DNA from: JAXLXE01 sp046328115
GTDB lineage: Bacteria; Chloroflexota; UBA6077; JACCZL01
Reading direction: 5' to 3'
Length of the DNA: 64,000 bases
Assembly (NCBI GenBank): GCA_046328115.1
Contig: JAXLXE010000003.1
Coordinates: 806,001-870,000 of the forward strand
The notes beneath the pieces were generated by a model that did no database searches, was not told the origin of the DNA, and saw only the letters and a list, made by a program, of their open reading frames with translations. Within the stretch, counting starts at the first letter, position 1; every line of letters starts with the position of its first letter. Shown here one piece after another: positions 27,635-35,863 of the stretch. The position numbers were made by a program, and so were the translations under genes.

Positions 27635-28903
27635 GTGAACGCGGCGCTCAAACTCGGTAACCCCCGCCGGCTACGCGTCCTGATTCTGACGCACCACTAT
27701 CCACCGGAAGTGGGTGCGCCGCAGACCCGGCTCAGCGAGACCGCGGCATTCCTCCGCGCCCGCGGACACCAGGTACGTGTCCTCACCGCCATGCCGTCGT
27801 ATCCGCATGGTGAGATCCCAGAGCCGTACCGCGGTCGGTGGCTCGTCCGCGAGCGGGTCGCGGGTGTGCCGGTGCTGCGCACGTGGACGTATGCCCGGCC
27901 CGGCGGGTCAGTGCGACAGCGTCTGGCAAATCAGCTTTCGTTCGCGGTGTCTTCGTTGATTGGTGTGGGATTCGCGGCACGGCACGACGTCTTGCTGGTG
28001 GAGAGCCCACCACTGTTCCTGGGGGCCTCAGGAGCGCTGCTGGGTCGGCTGGCGGGGGCTCGGGTCGTCCTTCACGTGGCGGATCTGTGGCCGGATGTCG
28101 CGGCAGACCTGGGCGCGTTGAGCGGGGGGTGGGCGTCACGCCTGGCACACGTCTTTGAGCGTGCGGTCTACGCCGCGTCCAACCTGGTGATCGTGGTGAC
28201 GCGGGAGTGGGCCGCGGAGATCGGCCGGCGTGGCGTGGACCCCTCGCGCCTGGCTGTGGTGACCAATGGCGTGGATGAGCAACTGCTGGACCCGAGCACG
28301 CAGGCCGCGGAACGCCGTCGCCTGAGGACGGCGCTTTCGCTGGAAGGCAAGGTGGTCGTGGCGTGCGTCGGGACGGTGGGAAACGTCTACGACTACAACC
28401 TGATCCTGGACGCGGCGGAGCGGCTGGCCGGGCACCGCGAGCTGGCATTTCTGATTGTGGGCAGCGGCTCGCGAGAGGCCTGGATGCACCAGGAGATCAG
28501 TCGTCGCGGTCTGCAGAACGTGACGATCCTGCCAGCCCAGCCGCGCGATCGGATCCCCACCGTGCTCGCCAGCGCGGATATCTCGGTGGTTGCGCTCCGC
28601 CCGTTGCCGGTGACGCGCGGGATCCTGCCGGTCCGCCTGCTGGAAGCCATGGCCATGGCGCTCCCGGTGGTGGCGGCCACGGCTGGTGAGTCTCGGCGTG
28701 TCCTGGAAGATGGGCAGTGCGGCGTGGGCGTGGATCCGGGGGATCTGGATGGCTTTGCCGGGGCGATAGCCACTCTGGCGGATGATGCCGGCTTGCGGGC
28801 CGCCATGGGGCACGGTGGTCGTGCGGAGATCCAGCGGGCGTATTCTCGCCGCCACGTTGGGCAACGGCTGGAGGCAGAGTTGTTGGCGGCCGCGGGGCGC
28901 TGA
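27635..28903 (+). CDS. Glycosyltransferase WbuB-like, GT4 family
   Basis: 422 aa, GTG start at 27635. The N-terminus has RVLILTHHYPPEVGAPQTRL and GHQVRVLTAMPSYPHGEIP, the hallmark of WbuB/WcaI-like aminosugar transferases. Then LLVESPPLFLGASGALL, VLHVADLWPDVAADLG (the D-x-WP motif) and AVVTNGVDEQLLDP. The acceptor side has ACVGTVGNVYDYNLILDAAE, VALRPLPVTRGILPVRLLEAMAMALPVVA. It likely adds an N-acetyl-aminosugar early in the repeat unit. Divergent from the gene at 25889-27508 across 126 bp; converges on livF. Confidence 0.93.
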   Translation: MNAALKLGNPRRLRVLILTHHYPPEVGAPQTRLSETAAFLRARGHQVRVLTAMPSYPHGEIPEPYRGRWLVRERVAGVPVLRTWTYARPGGSVRQRLANQLSFAVSSLIGVGFAARHDVLLVESPPLFLGASGALLGRLAGARVVLHVADLWPDVAADLGALSGGWASRLAHVFERAVYAASNLVIVVTREWAAEIGRRGVDPSRLAVVTNGVDEQLLDPSTQAAERRRLRTALSLEGKVVVACVGTVGNVYDYNLILDAAERLAGHRELAFLIVGSGSREAWMHQEISRRGLQNVTILPAQPRDRIPTVLASADISVVALRPLPVTRGILPVRLLEAMAMALPVVAATAGESRRVLEDGQCGVGVDPGDLDGFAGAIATLADDAGLRAAMGHGGRAEIQRAYSRRHVGQRLEAELLAAAGR

Positions 28904-28913
28904 CGGGGCCGGC

Positions 28914-29627
28914 CTACTCGATTCCCAGGTAGGCCTTCTGGACCATTTCGTTCTGTCTGAGACGCTCCGCGGTGTCGTCCAGGACAATCGCACCCGTCTC
29001 CAGCACGTAGCCCCGGTTGGCGATGCTTAGCGCCATCAGGGCGTTCTGCTCCACCAGTAGCACGGTGACGCCCTGGCGGTTGATCTCCACCACGGTATTG
29101 AAGATGGTCTCCACCAGCATGGGCGCCAGCCCCATGGACGGTTCGTCAAGGAGCAGGATCTGCGGCCGAGACATGAGGGCGCGGCCAATGGCCAGCATCT
29201 GCTGCTCGCCGCCGGAGAGCGTGCCGCCCTTCTGCCTGGTGCGCTCGCGCAACCGAGGAAAGAGCTCGAACACACGGTCCAGATCGGCGGCGATCTGGCC
29301 ACGATCCCGCCGCGCAAAGGCGCCCATCTCCAGATTCTCCAGGACCGTCATGCGTGAGAAGACGCGACGCCCCTCCGGAACGTGGCACACGCCAAACCGA
29401 ACGATGTCATGGGCCGGCACCTGATTGATTGGGCGGTCGTCCAGGAGCACCTGACCGGCCCTCGGCGCGAGCAGCCCGGAGATGGTGCGCAGGGCAGTGC
29501 TCTTGCCGGCACCGTTGGCGCCGATGAGCGTCACGATCTCGCCATCGCGCACAGACAGGGAGATCCCGCGCAATGCGTGGATGTTCCCGTAGTACGTGTG
29601 GAGGTCGCGAACTTCGAGAGTTGGCAT
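28914..29627 (-). CDS. livF: LivF-type ABC ATPase (branched-chain amino acid family)
   Basis: 237 aa, typical LivF size. LHTYYGNIHALRGISLSV, Walker A GANGAGKS, Q-loop region VCHVPEGRRVFSRMTVLENL (the PEGR-x-x-F-x-x-(M/L)TV block is diagnostic of LivF), signature LSGGEQQM, Walker B ILLLDEPSMGLAP, switch VEQNALMALSIA. Normally it works with LivG, LivH, LivM and a periplasmic LivJ/K protein; none of these is in this window, so this copy is an orphan or its partners are elsewhere. It is convergent with the preceding glycosyltransferase, 10 bp apart, and a hairpin separates it from the cupredoxin gene upstream. Confidence 0.93.
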   Translation of the reverse strand: MPTLEVRDLHTYYGNIHALRGISLSVRDGEIVTLIGANGAGKSTALRTISGLLAPRAGQVLLDDRPINQVPAHDIVRFGVCHVPEGRRVFSRMTVLENLEMGAFARRDRGQIAADLDRVFELFPRLRERTRQKGGTLSGGEQQMLAIGRALMSRPQILLLDEPSMGLAPMLVETIFNTVVEINRQGVTVLLVEQNALMALSIANRGYVLETGAIVLDDTAERLRQNEMVQKAYLGIE

Positions 29628-29656
29628 GGCTCAGCGAGGCTGGAAGCGCCTGAGCA

Positions 29657-29678
29657 TACCCCGGTCCGCACCGGGGTA
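29657..29678 (-). terminator. Hairpin between cupredoxin gene and livF
   Basis: 8-bp perfect stem TACCCCGG / CCGGGGTA with a 6-nt loop, 24 nt after the stop of the cupredoxin gene in its direction of transcription and 30 bp before livF. No U tract. Likely ends the cupredoxin transcript or reduces read-through. Confidence 0.5.
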
Positions 29679-29701
29679 CAAGTGGGCCTGGCGCGCGGCG
29701 G

Positions 29702-30064
29702 CTAGTTTTTCTCGCGGGCCACGTTCACGGTGCCCTTCATGCTGGGGTTGGGCACGCAGAAGTAACGGAAGCTACCCGGGGTGGAGAAGACCACGCTGAA
29801 GCTGCCACCCGGCGGGATGAGGTCAGAGTCAAACAGCCCATCGGCGGATGTGACGGTGACGGGTACGGCGCTCTGGTTCAGCCACGTCACGGTGGAGCCA
29901 GCGGTCACCGAGATTCGGCTGGGATCGTACCGCGGGTTCTCGTCGTCCGTAGCCTGGACGATGACGACCTGGGCGTCCGCGGCGGAGGCGTCTGGCACGC
30001 GCGCAACGAGAACTGTCACGCTCAGCAGGGCCGCGAAGACCCATCTAGCCGCTATCCACGCCAT
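29702..30064 (-). CDS. Secreted cupredoxin-like protein lacking copper histidines
   Basis: 120 aa with a Sec signal peptide (hydrophobic residues 9-22, cleavage probably after DASAA near residue 29). The mature part is a plastocyanin/amicyanin-type beta sandwich: ISVTAGSTVTWLNQSAVPVT, PPGGSFSVVFSTPGSFRYFC and PNPSMKGTVNV. Of the type-1 copper ligands, Cys103 and Met109 are present. The first histidine position (in the usual PHTV motif) is Val69 and the second (in CxxH) is Asn106. The fold is kept but normal blue-copper binding should be lost. Its role could be structural or a changed metal site. The hairpin at 29657-29678 lies just beyond the stop. Confidence 0.8.
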   Translation of the reverse strand: MAWIAARWVFAALLSVTVLVARVPDASAADAQVVIVQATDDENPRYDPSRISVTAGSTVTWLNQSAVPVTVTSADGLFDSDLIPPGGSFSVVFSTPGSFRYFCVPNPSMKGTVNVAREKN

Positions 30065-30362
30065 GCCGAATCACACACCTGTCACAAGACTCATCTGGGC
30101 GCTGCGTTGCCCGCCGTTCCCAGCACACCTGGAAACGGACCGTCAGCACGCTGGTTGCGGGCAGCTCCGCCGCGCATGTGCGTAGAAACGCGCACACGCC
30201 GCGCCGGCGTCTGGCGCTGTCGGTCCACGTGACAACGGCCGCGAGCGTCACAACAGTAATACACCTTGTTCGCGACTGTCCACTTCATGCTCGCGAATCT
30301 GCCCCGGCGTGAGATAACCGACGCGTCAAATCGGGCCGCCGCGTTCTGATGCCCTCGCCATC

Positions 30363-30419
30363 TCTGGTCTCGCTATCCAGGTCTGGTCTCGCTATCCAGG
30401 TCTGGTCTCGCCATCCAGG
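30363..30419. repeat. Three tandem 19-bp repeats
   Basis: Unit TCTGGTCTCGCTATCCAGG occurs at 30363-30381, 30382-30400 and 30401-30419; the third copy has one T-to-C change. It lies in the 418-bp gap 30065-30482 between the divergent cupredoxin gene and a small membrane protein gene, with no other coding signal there. Each unit has near-symmetric ends (CTGG...CCAG), so it could form small hairpins or be a set of protein-binding sites. Confidence 0.8.
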
Positions 30420-30440
30420 AAGGTGACGGAAAGGTGACGA

Positions 30441-30465
30441 GTTAGATCGGCGCCCGCAATCTAAC
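30441..30465. promoter_or_regulatory. Inverted repeat before small membrane protein gene
   Basis: GTTAGAT (30441-30447) and ATCTAAC (30459-30465), a perfect 7-bp dyad with an 11-nt spacer, 5 nt before the GGGAGGGG ribosome-binding site of the gene at 30483. It could be an operator or a leader hairpin; it follows directly on the 19-bp repeats. Confidence 0.4.
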
Positions 30466-30482
30466 ATCCTGGGAGGGGTGCC

Positions 30483-30884
30483 TTGCAGCAGAATATGCTG
30501 GACCGGGTAAGTGGGCCTGGGATGGCCCTCATAGTGAGCGGCGCCATTGGGCTGTTGTCCGTCCTCGCCGGCGCGGCTCTGAGCTCGCTGGGCATGCTGG
30601 CCTCGCTGGGCGGAGACGATCCAGTGGGTGGGCTGGTCGGCGGTGCCTTCAGCGGCGTCATCTACGTGCTGGCGTTCATCCTCTCCGGCCTGAACCTGTA
30701 CGCCGGCGTCAAAATGCGCCAGCTTCAGTCATACGGGCTGTGCATGGCTGGCGCCATCGTGGGCATGCTGCCCTGCAGCGGCTGCTGCCTGGTGGGCCTT
30801 CCGGTCGGCATCTGGGCGCTGGTTGTGCTCATGAATGATGAGGTCAAGCGAGCGTTCAACGGATCCGCGCCGCCATCGTACTGA
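30483..30884 (+). CDS. Small polytopic membrane protein, unknown
   Basis: 133 aa. The TTG start at 30483 has GGGAGGGG 4-5 nt upstream; an ATG at 30495 is too far from it. Three to four hydrophobic segments: MALIVSGAIGLLSVLAGAAL, GGAFSGVIYVLAFILSGLNL, and a C-terminal pair around MAGAIVGMLPCSGCCLVGLP and IWALVVLMNDEV. The VKMRQLQSYGLCMAGAI plus CSGCC and VGIWAL pattern is shared by many small uncharacterised membrane proteins of planctomycetes and related bacteria. The ...MNDEVKRAF tail is cytoplasmic. Function unknown. It is 57 bp upstream of the cyclase-like gene, on the same strand. Confidence 0.75.
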   Translation: MQQNMLDRVSGPGMALIVSGAIGLLSVLAGAALSSLGMLASLGGDDPVGGLVGGAFSGVIYVLAFILSGLNLYAGVKMRQLQSYGLCMAGAIVGMLPCSGCCLVGLPVGIWALVVLMNDEVKRAFNGSAPPSY

Positions 30885-30941
30885 GCTCGCACTGAGAGAA
30901 CAGCCGGACCAGCAGCGATCTGAGTTGAGCGACAGCGCCTG

Positions 30942-31565
30942 ATGTCGGTGGGAGTCGGTGACTCGGCCCGGCTCAACGGCCTGCTCCGGGACTACAACGA
31001 GTACCCGGAGCGCCGCGAACGTATCGTTGCCGAGATCCGGCGGGCCTTTGCTCGGCAACTGGCGCTGCTCGTCATCGACAGCAGCGGGTTCACCCGTGGC
31101 GTTCAGCGTGACGGCATCATCCATTTCCTGGCGCTGCTCGAGCGCCTGGGGCGGCTGATCGTGCCCATCATTGAGCGCCACGGGGGGCGCGTCATCAAGG
31201 TTGACGCGGACAATTACTTCGCCGGCTTCACGGACGTGACTGACGCGGCGGCCTGCGCGATCGAGGTGTGCGCCGCCGTGGCGATCGCCAACGAGCCACT
31301 GCCCGCCGCGGAAGAGATCTACGTGGCGATTGGCGTCGGGTTTGGCGAGGTGCTGCTGGTGGGGGATCACGACGTGTTCGGCGCCGAGATGAACGCTGCC
31401 TGCAAGCTGGGGGAGGATCTGGCTGAGCGGGGCGAAATCCTGCTCACCGCCAACGCGCACGCGGCGTTGCCGGAGCAACGGCCCTACGCCACGGAGGAGG
31501 TCGGCTTCACCATCTCTGGCGTTGAGCTCACCGCGTACCGAATCGTGGCCGACTCCGCTCGCTGA
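30942..31565 (+). CDS. Stand-alone class III nucleotide-cyclase-like domain
   Basis: 207 aa consisting almost only of a guanylate/adenylate cyclase catalytic domain. LALLVIDSSGFTRGVQRDG carries the first metal aspartate, GGRVIKVDADNYFAGFTD the second, VAIGVGFGEVLLVGDHDVFG and MNAACKLGEDLAERGEILLT follow. The usual lysine that selects adenine appears as Lys in VIKVDAD. The D-x-x-G-x-G/R transition-state region is only loosely conserved, so activity is plausible but unproven. No sensor or membrane domain is attached. ATG start at 30942, weak Shine-Dalgarno. It may form a unit with the preceding membrane protein. Confidence 0.75.
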   Translation: MSVGVGDSARLNGLLRDYNEYPERRERIVAEIRRAFARQLALLVIDSSGFTRGVQRDGIIHFLALLERLGRLIVPIIERHGGRVIKVDADNYFAGFTDVTDAAACAIEVCAAVAIANEPLPAAEEIYVAIGVGFGEVLLVGDHDVFGAEMNAACKLGEDLAERGEILLTANAHAALPEQRPYATEEVGFTISGVELTAYRIVADSAR

Positions 31566-31657
31566 CGGCTCCCGAGCGGGTCTGGAACCCACGGCGAGCG
31601 AGGCGCGTCGCCCTAGTGTGGACAAAACACCGGGGCGGACAAGGGAGAAGCACGGCC

Positions 31658-32710
31658 ATGCTCGGAGGAGTCAGGCGGGGGATTGGGGCGCTCTCACTCG
31701 TGCTTGGGGCGGCGCTCGGGTGCAGCCGGCCTGAGGCGTATCCGCGGGCCGCGCCCGTCCAGGCGGAGTCGGGCGGGCCGCTGTATCGCGTCATCGAGCG
31801 TGGGCGGCACGGATTCATCGACCGCTCCGGGGCGGTCGTTGTTCCCCCAGCGTTCGTCAACGCGGGACCGTTCAGGGATGGCCTGGCCCGCGTCCAGGTG
31901 GATGGGTTCAAGCACGGCTTCGTCGATCGTGCTGGCTCGCTGGTCATTCCAGCTACGTTTGACGATGCCACCGATTTCGGCGATGGCCTGGCCGCCGTGC
32001 GGACCGGCGGACTGTTCGGGTTCATCGATCGGTCCGGCCGCGCGGTCGTCCCAGCCTCGTTCAGCATGGCCCGGGCGTTTCAGGGTGGTCTGGCAGCAGT
32101 GCGCGATGGCGAAGGCCGCTGGGGCTTCGTGGATACGGCCGGTTCTGTGCGTGTGGCCACCCGCTACTCAGACGTAGGCGATTTCTCCGATGGACTGGCC
32201 AGGGTGACGGACTCCGCGGGTTCCTGGTTTGTGGACGCGCGCGGAAAGGCGGTGTTGGGACCATTTGAGAGTGCCGGTAGGTTCTCGGAGGGGCGGGCAG
32301 GTGTCGCCGTGAACAAGCAGTGGGGCTTCATTGACCGCGACGGACGGATGGTGGTGGAGCCACAGTTCGATAACTTCCGGTCGTTCTCGGAGGGATTGGC
32401 CGCGGTTCACAGGGGCCCCACGGCTGGCTTTGACTGGGGATTCATTGACCTGGGCGGCCGGGACGCCACGCGGCGGGAGTTCACGTTCGCGGGCGACTTC
32501 CGTGATGGTCTGGCCCCGGTGGTGGTGAGCGCGGGGCACGGCTACGTGGATCGCCAGGGCGCCTGGGTGATCAAGCCGGGTTTCACCCACGCGGACGAAT
32601 TCCGCGATGGTCTGGCCTGGGTGGGCGTGGGGCGGAACGCGGGAGCAAACCCGCGGGCGTACGGGTACATCGATCGCTCCGGCGGGTTCGTCTGGGGGCC
32701 CAGCGAGTAA
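31658..32710 (+). CDS. WG-repeat (KWG) lipoprotein
   Basis: 350 aa. The ATG at 31658 has AAGGGAGAAG 7 nt upstream. Signal MLGGVRRGIGALSLVLGAAL with Cys22 as probable lipidation site (lipobox AALGC, slightly atypical). The rest is about seven WG repeats of roughly 45 residues with the pattern GFIDRSG--VVPA-F--A--F-DGLA-V, for example HGFIDRSGAVVVPPAFVNAG and YGYIDRSGGFVWGP at the end. Such repeats form a beta-rich extracellular solenoid in bacterial surface proteins and are thought to mediate binding; no enzyme is present. Outer-face, membrane-tethered location expected. Confidence 0.88.
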   Translation: MLGGVRRGIGALSLVLGAALGCSRPEAYPRAAPVQAESGGPLYRVIERGRHGFIDRSGAVVVPPAFVNAGPFRDGLARVQVDGFKHGFVDRAGSLVIPATFDDATDFGDGLAAVRTGGLFGFIDRSGRAVVPASFSMARAFQGGLAAVRDGEGRWGFVDTAGSVRVATRYSDVGDFSDGLARVTDSAGSWFVDARGKAVLGPFESAGRFSEGRAGVAVNKQWGFIDRDGRMVVEPQFDNFRSFSEGLAAVHRGPTAGFDWGFIDLGGRDATRREFTFAGDFRDGLAPVVVSAGHGYVDRQGAWVIKPGFTHADEFRDGLAWVGVGRNAGANPRAYGYIDRSGGFVWGPSE

Positions 32711-32797
32711 CGTCTGACCGCGTGCCACGGTGGGTGGTCGGCTATCATCGGGGCCACTGACCGTTCCCTAGAGGACGAGGACCCAAGGACGAGCTAG

Positions 32798-35032
32798 TTG
32801 GACACACCACCCAGCGCGCTGCCGGCGTTTCCCTATGGCGCGGTTTACTTCCGCAAGTCCAATCCTCCGCGGGAGGACTGGGAGCGCGACTATCGCGTGG
32901 CGGCGGAGGACGGCATCAACTCGTTCCGCCATTGGTTCCTGTGGTCCGCTATCGAGGTGGCGCCCGGTCAGTTCGACTGGGAGGAGTACGACCGGCAGCT
33001 TGATCTGGCCGCTGAGAACGGGATCAAGACGGTCATCGCGGAGTTCGTGGGCGCCGCGCCAGAGTGGGCGTTTCGCACCCTGGCGCACGCTCGCTACGAG
33101 TCGAGGGACGGCGTCAAGGTCGTCAGTGGGTTCAGCGACTCCGTCGCGGTGAGCGGCTTCCCGGGCCTCTGCCTGGACAACGATGACGCTCGAGCGCTCG
33201 GGGAGCGATTTCTACGTGAGCTTGCAGGCCGCTACAAGGGACACCCTGGCCTGGGCGGCTACGACGTCTGGAACGAGTGCAACTTCCACTGGGGCGCCAG
33301 CGACGCGGCACCGGAGGCGCACTGCTTCTGCCTTGGCACCCGGGCGCGCTTTCGAGCCTGGCTCCAGCGGGAGTACGGTGACCTGAAGGCGGTGGCCGCG
33401 GCCTGGCGGAGGTACAGCCTGGAGACCTGGGAGGACGTGCACCCGCCGTACCGGATGCGTGGCTATCCCGAGGTCATGGACTGGCTGCGTTTCCGCATCG
33501 AGAACGCCCACGAGCTGCTGCGCTGGCGGGTGGACACCATCCGGTCGGTAGATCCTGACCACCCCATCGTCGCCCATGGAGTGGCGCAGTCACTGGCCAA
33601 CATGCCGTCCGCCGGCTGCGACGAGTGGAAATCTGCCGCCGAGGTGGACGCCTACGGATTCACCTGGATCGCCGCCCGCCAGGGCAACGAGCCCTGGAAG
33701 CACTGGCACGCGGTGGACCTCGTCCGCGCCGGCAGCCGAGGCAAGCCGTTCTGGCACGCGGAGGCCCAGGCCGGGCCGCTCTGGATGCAGCCTCAGGTGA
33801 TAGACCGCCCGCGCAATGACGGCCGGATCGCCGAGCCAGAGGACGTGAGGTTGTGGAACCTCACCTCGTTCGCCGGCGGCGCCCGGGGACTGTTCTACCC
33901 GCGCTGGCGCCCGCTGCTGGATGGCCCCCTGTTCGGCGCCTTCGGTGCCTACGCCATGGATGGCTCGCGCACCCCCCGTTCGGAGATGGTGAGCTCCATC
34001 GCCCGGTGGTCCCAGGCCCCGGAGACCGCTTCGCTGTGGCGATCGCGGCCCGTCCGGGGCGACATCGGGGTGGTCGTCGTACCGGAGTCGCAGCTCTTTA
34101 CCTATGCCCAGCACGGCCGCACGGCCATGTACACGCGGGCCGTTCGTGGCGCGTATCGGGGCTTCTTCGAGAACAACATCCAGGCAGACTGGGTCCTCAT
34201 CGACGACATCGATGGGTATGACCTGCTGTATCTGCCGTTCCCGGTCATGCTCAGCCAGCGCACGGCCGATCGGCTGCGCGCGTGGGTGGAGCAGGGCGGC
34301 ACGCTGATCTCAGAGGGCTGCCCGGGCTATTTCGGAGATGGCGGGCACGTGGGCGCAGCGCAGCCCAACCTGGGCCTGGACGCGCTGTTCGGAGTGCGCG
34401 AGAGCTACGTGGAGTTCACGCCGGACCTGCTGGATGACCTGCACCTGTCCTCCGGCGCGCTAGACGTGCCGGGTGGGCTGTATCTCCAGGCGTACGAGCC
34501 CACCACTGGCACGGCCGCCGGGCAGTACCAGGATGGACGGGTGGCGGTGGTGGATCACACGTACGGCCAGGGACGGACCCGCCTGATCGGGACGTTCCCC
34601 GGCGCGGGTTTCGGGCGGGGGATGGACGCGCAGGCGCGGGAGTTCTTCCGCGAGCTGATCCGCTGGGCGGGGCGCGAGCAGCACATCCGCGTGGACCAGT
34701 CCGGCGTGGTGGCGCGGATCAGCGAGGATGGCGGGCAAAGGTACCTGTGGGTGGTCAACCATAACCGTGGCTCCACGCGCGCCATGGTGGAGATATCGCC
34801 GCGGTTCGGCGAGGTGGATCCGGAGGCGATGGTGTGGGCCGGCGGCACCATTGAGCAGACGCGGAAAGGACTGGCGGTGTTCGTGCGCGGCAGGGACGCC
34901 GTAGTCGTGGGGCTGAGGGAGCCGCTGGCGGCCGAGTCTGGCCTGGATGCGGACGAAGGCGCGAGTGAAGGCACGAGCGAAGAGGCGGTTCACGACGCGG
35001 GTGCCGGGTTGGATCAGGGATTGGGAGGGTGA
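32798..35032 (+). CDS. GH42-family beta-galactosidase-like glycoside hydrolase
   Basis: 744 aa, TTG start at 32798. Catalytic TIM barrel with the acid/base Glu160 in GYDVWNECNFHWG and the nucleophile Glu322 in PFWHAEAQAGPLWMQ. Opening strand FPYGAVYFRKSNPPREDWERD, and NSFRHWFLWSAIEVAPGQFDW. A trimerisation/GATase-like domain follows (GVVVVPESQLFTYAQHG, YDLLYLPFPVMLSQRTAD, GGTLISEGCPGYFGD), then a C-terminal beta domain. The protein ends in an acidic Gly/Glu-rich tail. No signal peptide, so it cleaves terminal beta-galactosides or arabinosides in the cytoplasm. The stop is 1 bp before the enoyl-CoA hydratase start, so the two are coupled. Confidence 0.9.
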   Translation: MDTPPSALPAFPYGAVYFRKSNPPREDWERDYRVAAEDGINSFRHWFLWSAIEVAPGQFDWEEYDRQLDLAAENGIKTVIAEFVGAAPEWAFRTLAHARYESRDGVKVVSGFSDSVAVSGFPGLCLDNDDARALGERFLRELAGRYKGHPGLGGYDVWNECNFHWGASDAAPEAHCFCLGTRARFRAWLQREYGDLKAVAAAWRRYSLETWEDVHPPYRMRGYPEVMDWLRFRIENAHELLRWRVDTIRSVDPDHPIVAHGVAQSLANMPSAGCDEWKSAAEVDAYGFTWIAARQGNEPWKHWHAVDLVRAGSRGKPFWHAEAQAGPLWMQPQVIDRPRNDGRIAEPEDVRLWNLTSFAGGARGLFYPRWRPLLDGPLFGAFGAYAMDGSRTPRSEMVSSIARWSQAPETASLWRSRPVRGDIGVVVVPESQLFTYAQHGRTAMYTRAVRGAYRGFFENNIQADWVLIDDIDGYDLLYLPFPVMLSQRTADRLRAWVEQGGTLISEGCPGYFGDGGHVGAAQPNLGLDALFGVRESYVEFTPDLLDDLHLSSGALDVPGGLYLQAYEPTTGTAAGQYQDGRVAVVDHTYGQGRTRLIGTFPGAGFGRGMDAQAREFFRELIRWAGREQHIRVDQSGVVARISEDGGQRYLWVVNHNRGSTRAMVEISPRFGEVDPEAMVWAGGTIEQTRKGLAVFVRGRDAVVVGLREPLAAESGLDADEGASEGTSEEAVHDAGAGLDQGLGG

Positions 35033-35033
35033 G

Positions 35034-35792
35034 TTGGGACTGGAGTTGACCTGCACGAAGATGGAGCGGCGCGGCGCCGTGGGCATCGCCATCATGAATC
35101 GGCCGGACAAGCTGAACGCTATGAACACGCAGCTCTCAAACGAGATGGTGGACATCATCGAGGAGTTTGAGGCGGACCCGGAAATCCGGGCCATCGTGAT
35201 CACCGGCGCCGGCGAGCGGGCGTTCTCCGCGGGCGGTGACATGAAGGAGCAGCGCGAGCGCCTGGGCGAGGGCGCCGCCGCGTCCAACCGCCGCGGCCTG
35301 ACCGAGCGCGTGCGCACCTGCACCAAGCCCACCCTGGCTGCCATCCGGGGGTACTGCTACGGCGGCGCCTCCGTGCTCGCCGTCAACTGCGACATCCGCA
35401 TCCTGGGTGAGGACGCCAGGTTCAAATTCGTGGGCGTCGCCTACGGCCTGGCGCCTGGCAGCGCCATGCTGCCGCGGATCGTGGGCGAAGCCAAGGCCAA
35501 GGAGCTCCTGTTCACGGCGGACGTTGTAGACGCGCCAGAGGCGCTGCGCATCGGCCTGGCCAACCACGTGGTGCCCGCGGCTGACGTGCTGGAGTACACC
35601 GTGGCCATGGCAGAGCGCATCGCGGCGAACTCCGCGGATGCCGTGCAGGGCGCCAAGCGCGTCGTCAACGTGGCCCTCTCGGTTGAAGAGGCCGTGGAAA
35701 GCGAAGGCGAGCTCACCAAGCAGCTACGCTCCACCGCCGAGATGCAGGACCGCTTCCGCGCCGCCGCCAACCGCGTAGTGGGCGTGGGCTGA
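35034..35792 (+). CDS. Enoyl-CoA hydratase/isomerase family protein
   Basis: 252 aa from the TTG at 35034 with GGGAGGG (35023-35029) upstream; a frame open from 34947 overlaps the GH42 gene and adds only basic residues. Crotonase fold: AIMNRPDKLNAMNTQL, the oxyanion-hole segments AFSAGGDMKEQRE and AIRGYCYGGASVLAV, then DARFKFVGVAYGLAPGSAM. At the place of the second catalytic glutamate (usually PE-x-G) the sequence is VAYGLAPGS without an acid there, so hydratase activity is uncertain. It may be an isomerase or another crotonase. Pairing with GH42 is odd. Confidence 0.85.
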   Translation: MGLELTCTKMERRGAVGIAIMNRPDKLNAMNTQLSNEMVDIIEEFEADPEIRAIVITGAGERAFSAGGDMKEQRERLGEGAAASNRRGLTERVRTCTKPTLAAIRGYCYGGASVLAVNCDIRILGEDARFKFVGVAYGLAPGSAMLPRIVGEAKAKELLFTADVVDAPEALRIGLANHVVPAADVLEYTVAMAERIAANSADAVQGAKRVVNVALSVEEAVESEGELTKQLRSTAEMQDRFRAAANRVVGVG

Positions 35793-35863
35793 CCCTTGCC
35801 GGCCGGACTCGCGGTCGGGTGTGGTACGCTCGCGGCATTCTCTGATTGCGTGAGGGTCTGGGC

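Noticed and set aside
30363..30419. CRISPR-like array
   Set aside because: Units are directly adjacent with no spacers, only three copies, and no cas genes nearby.
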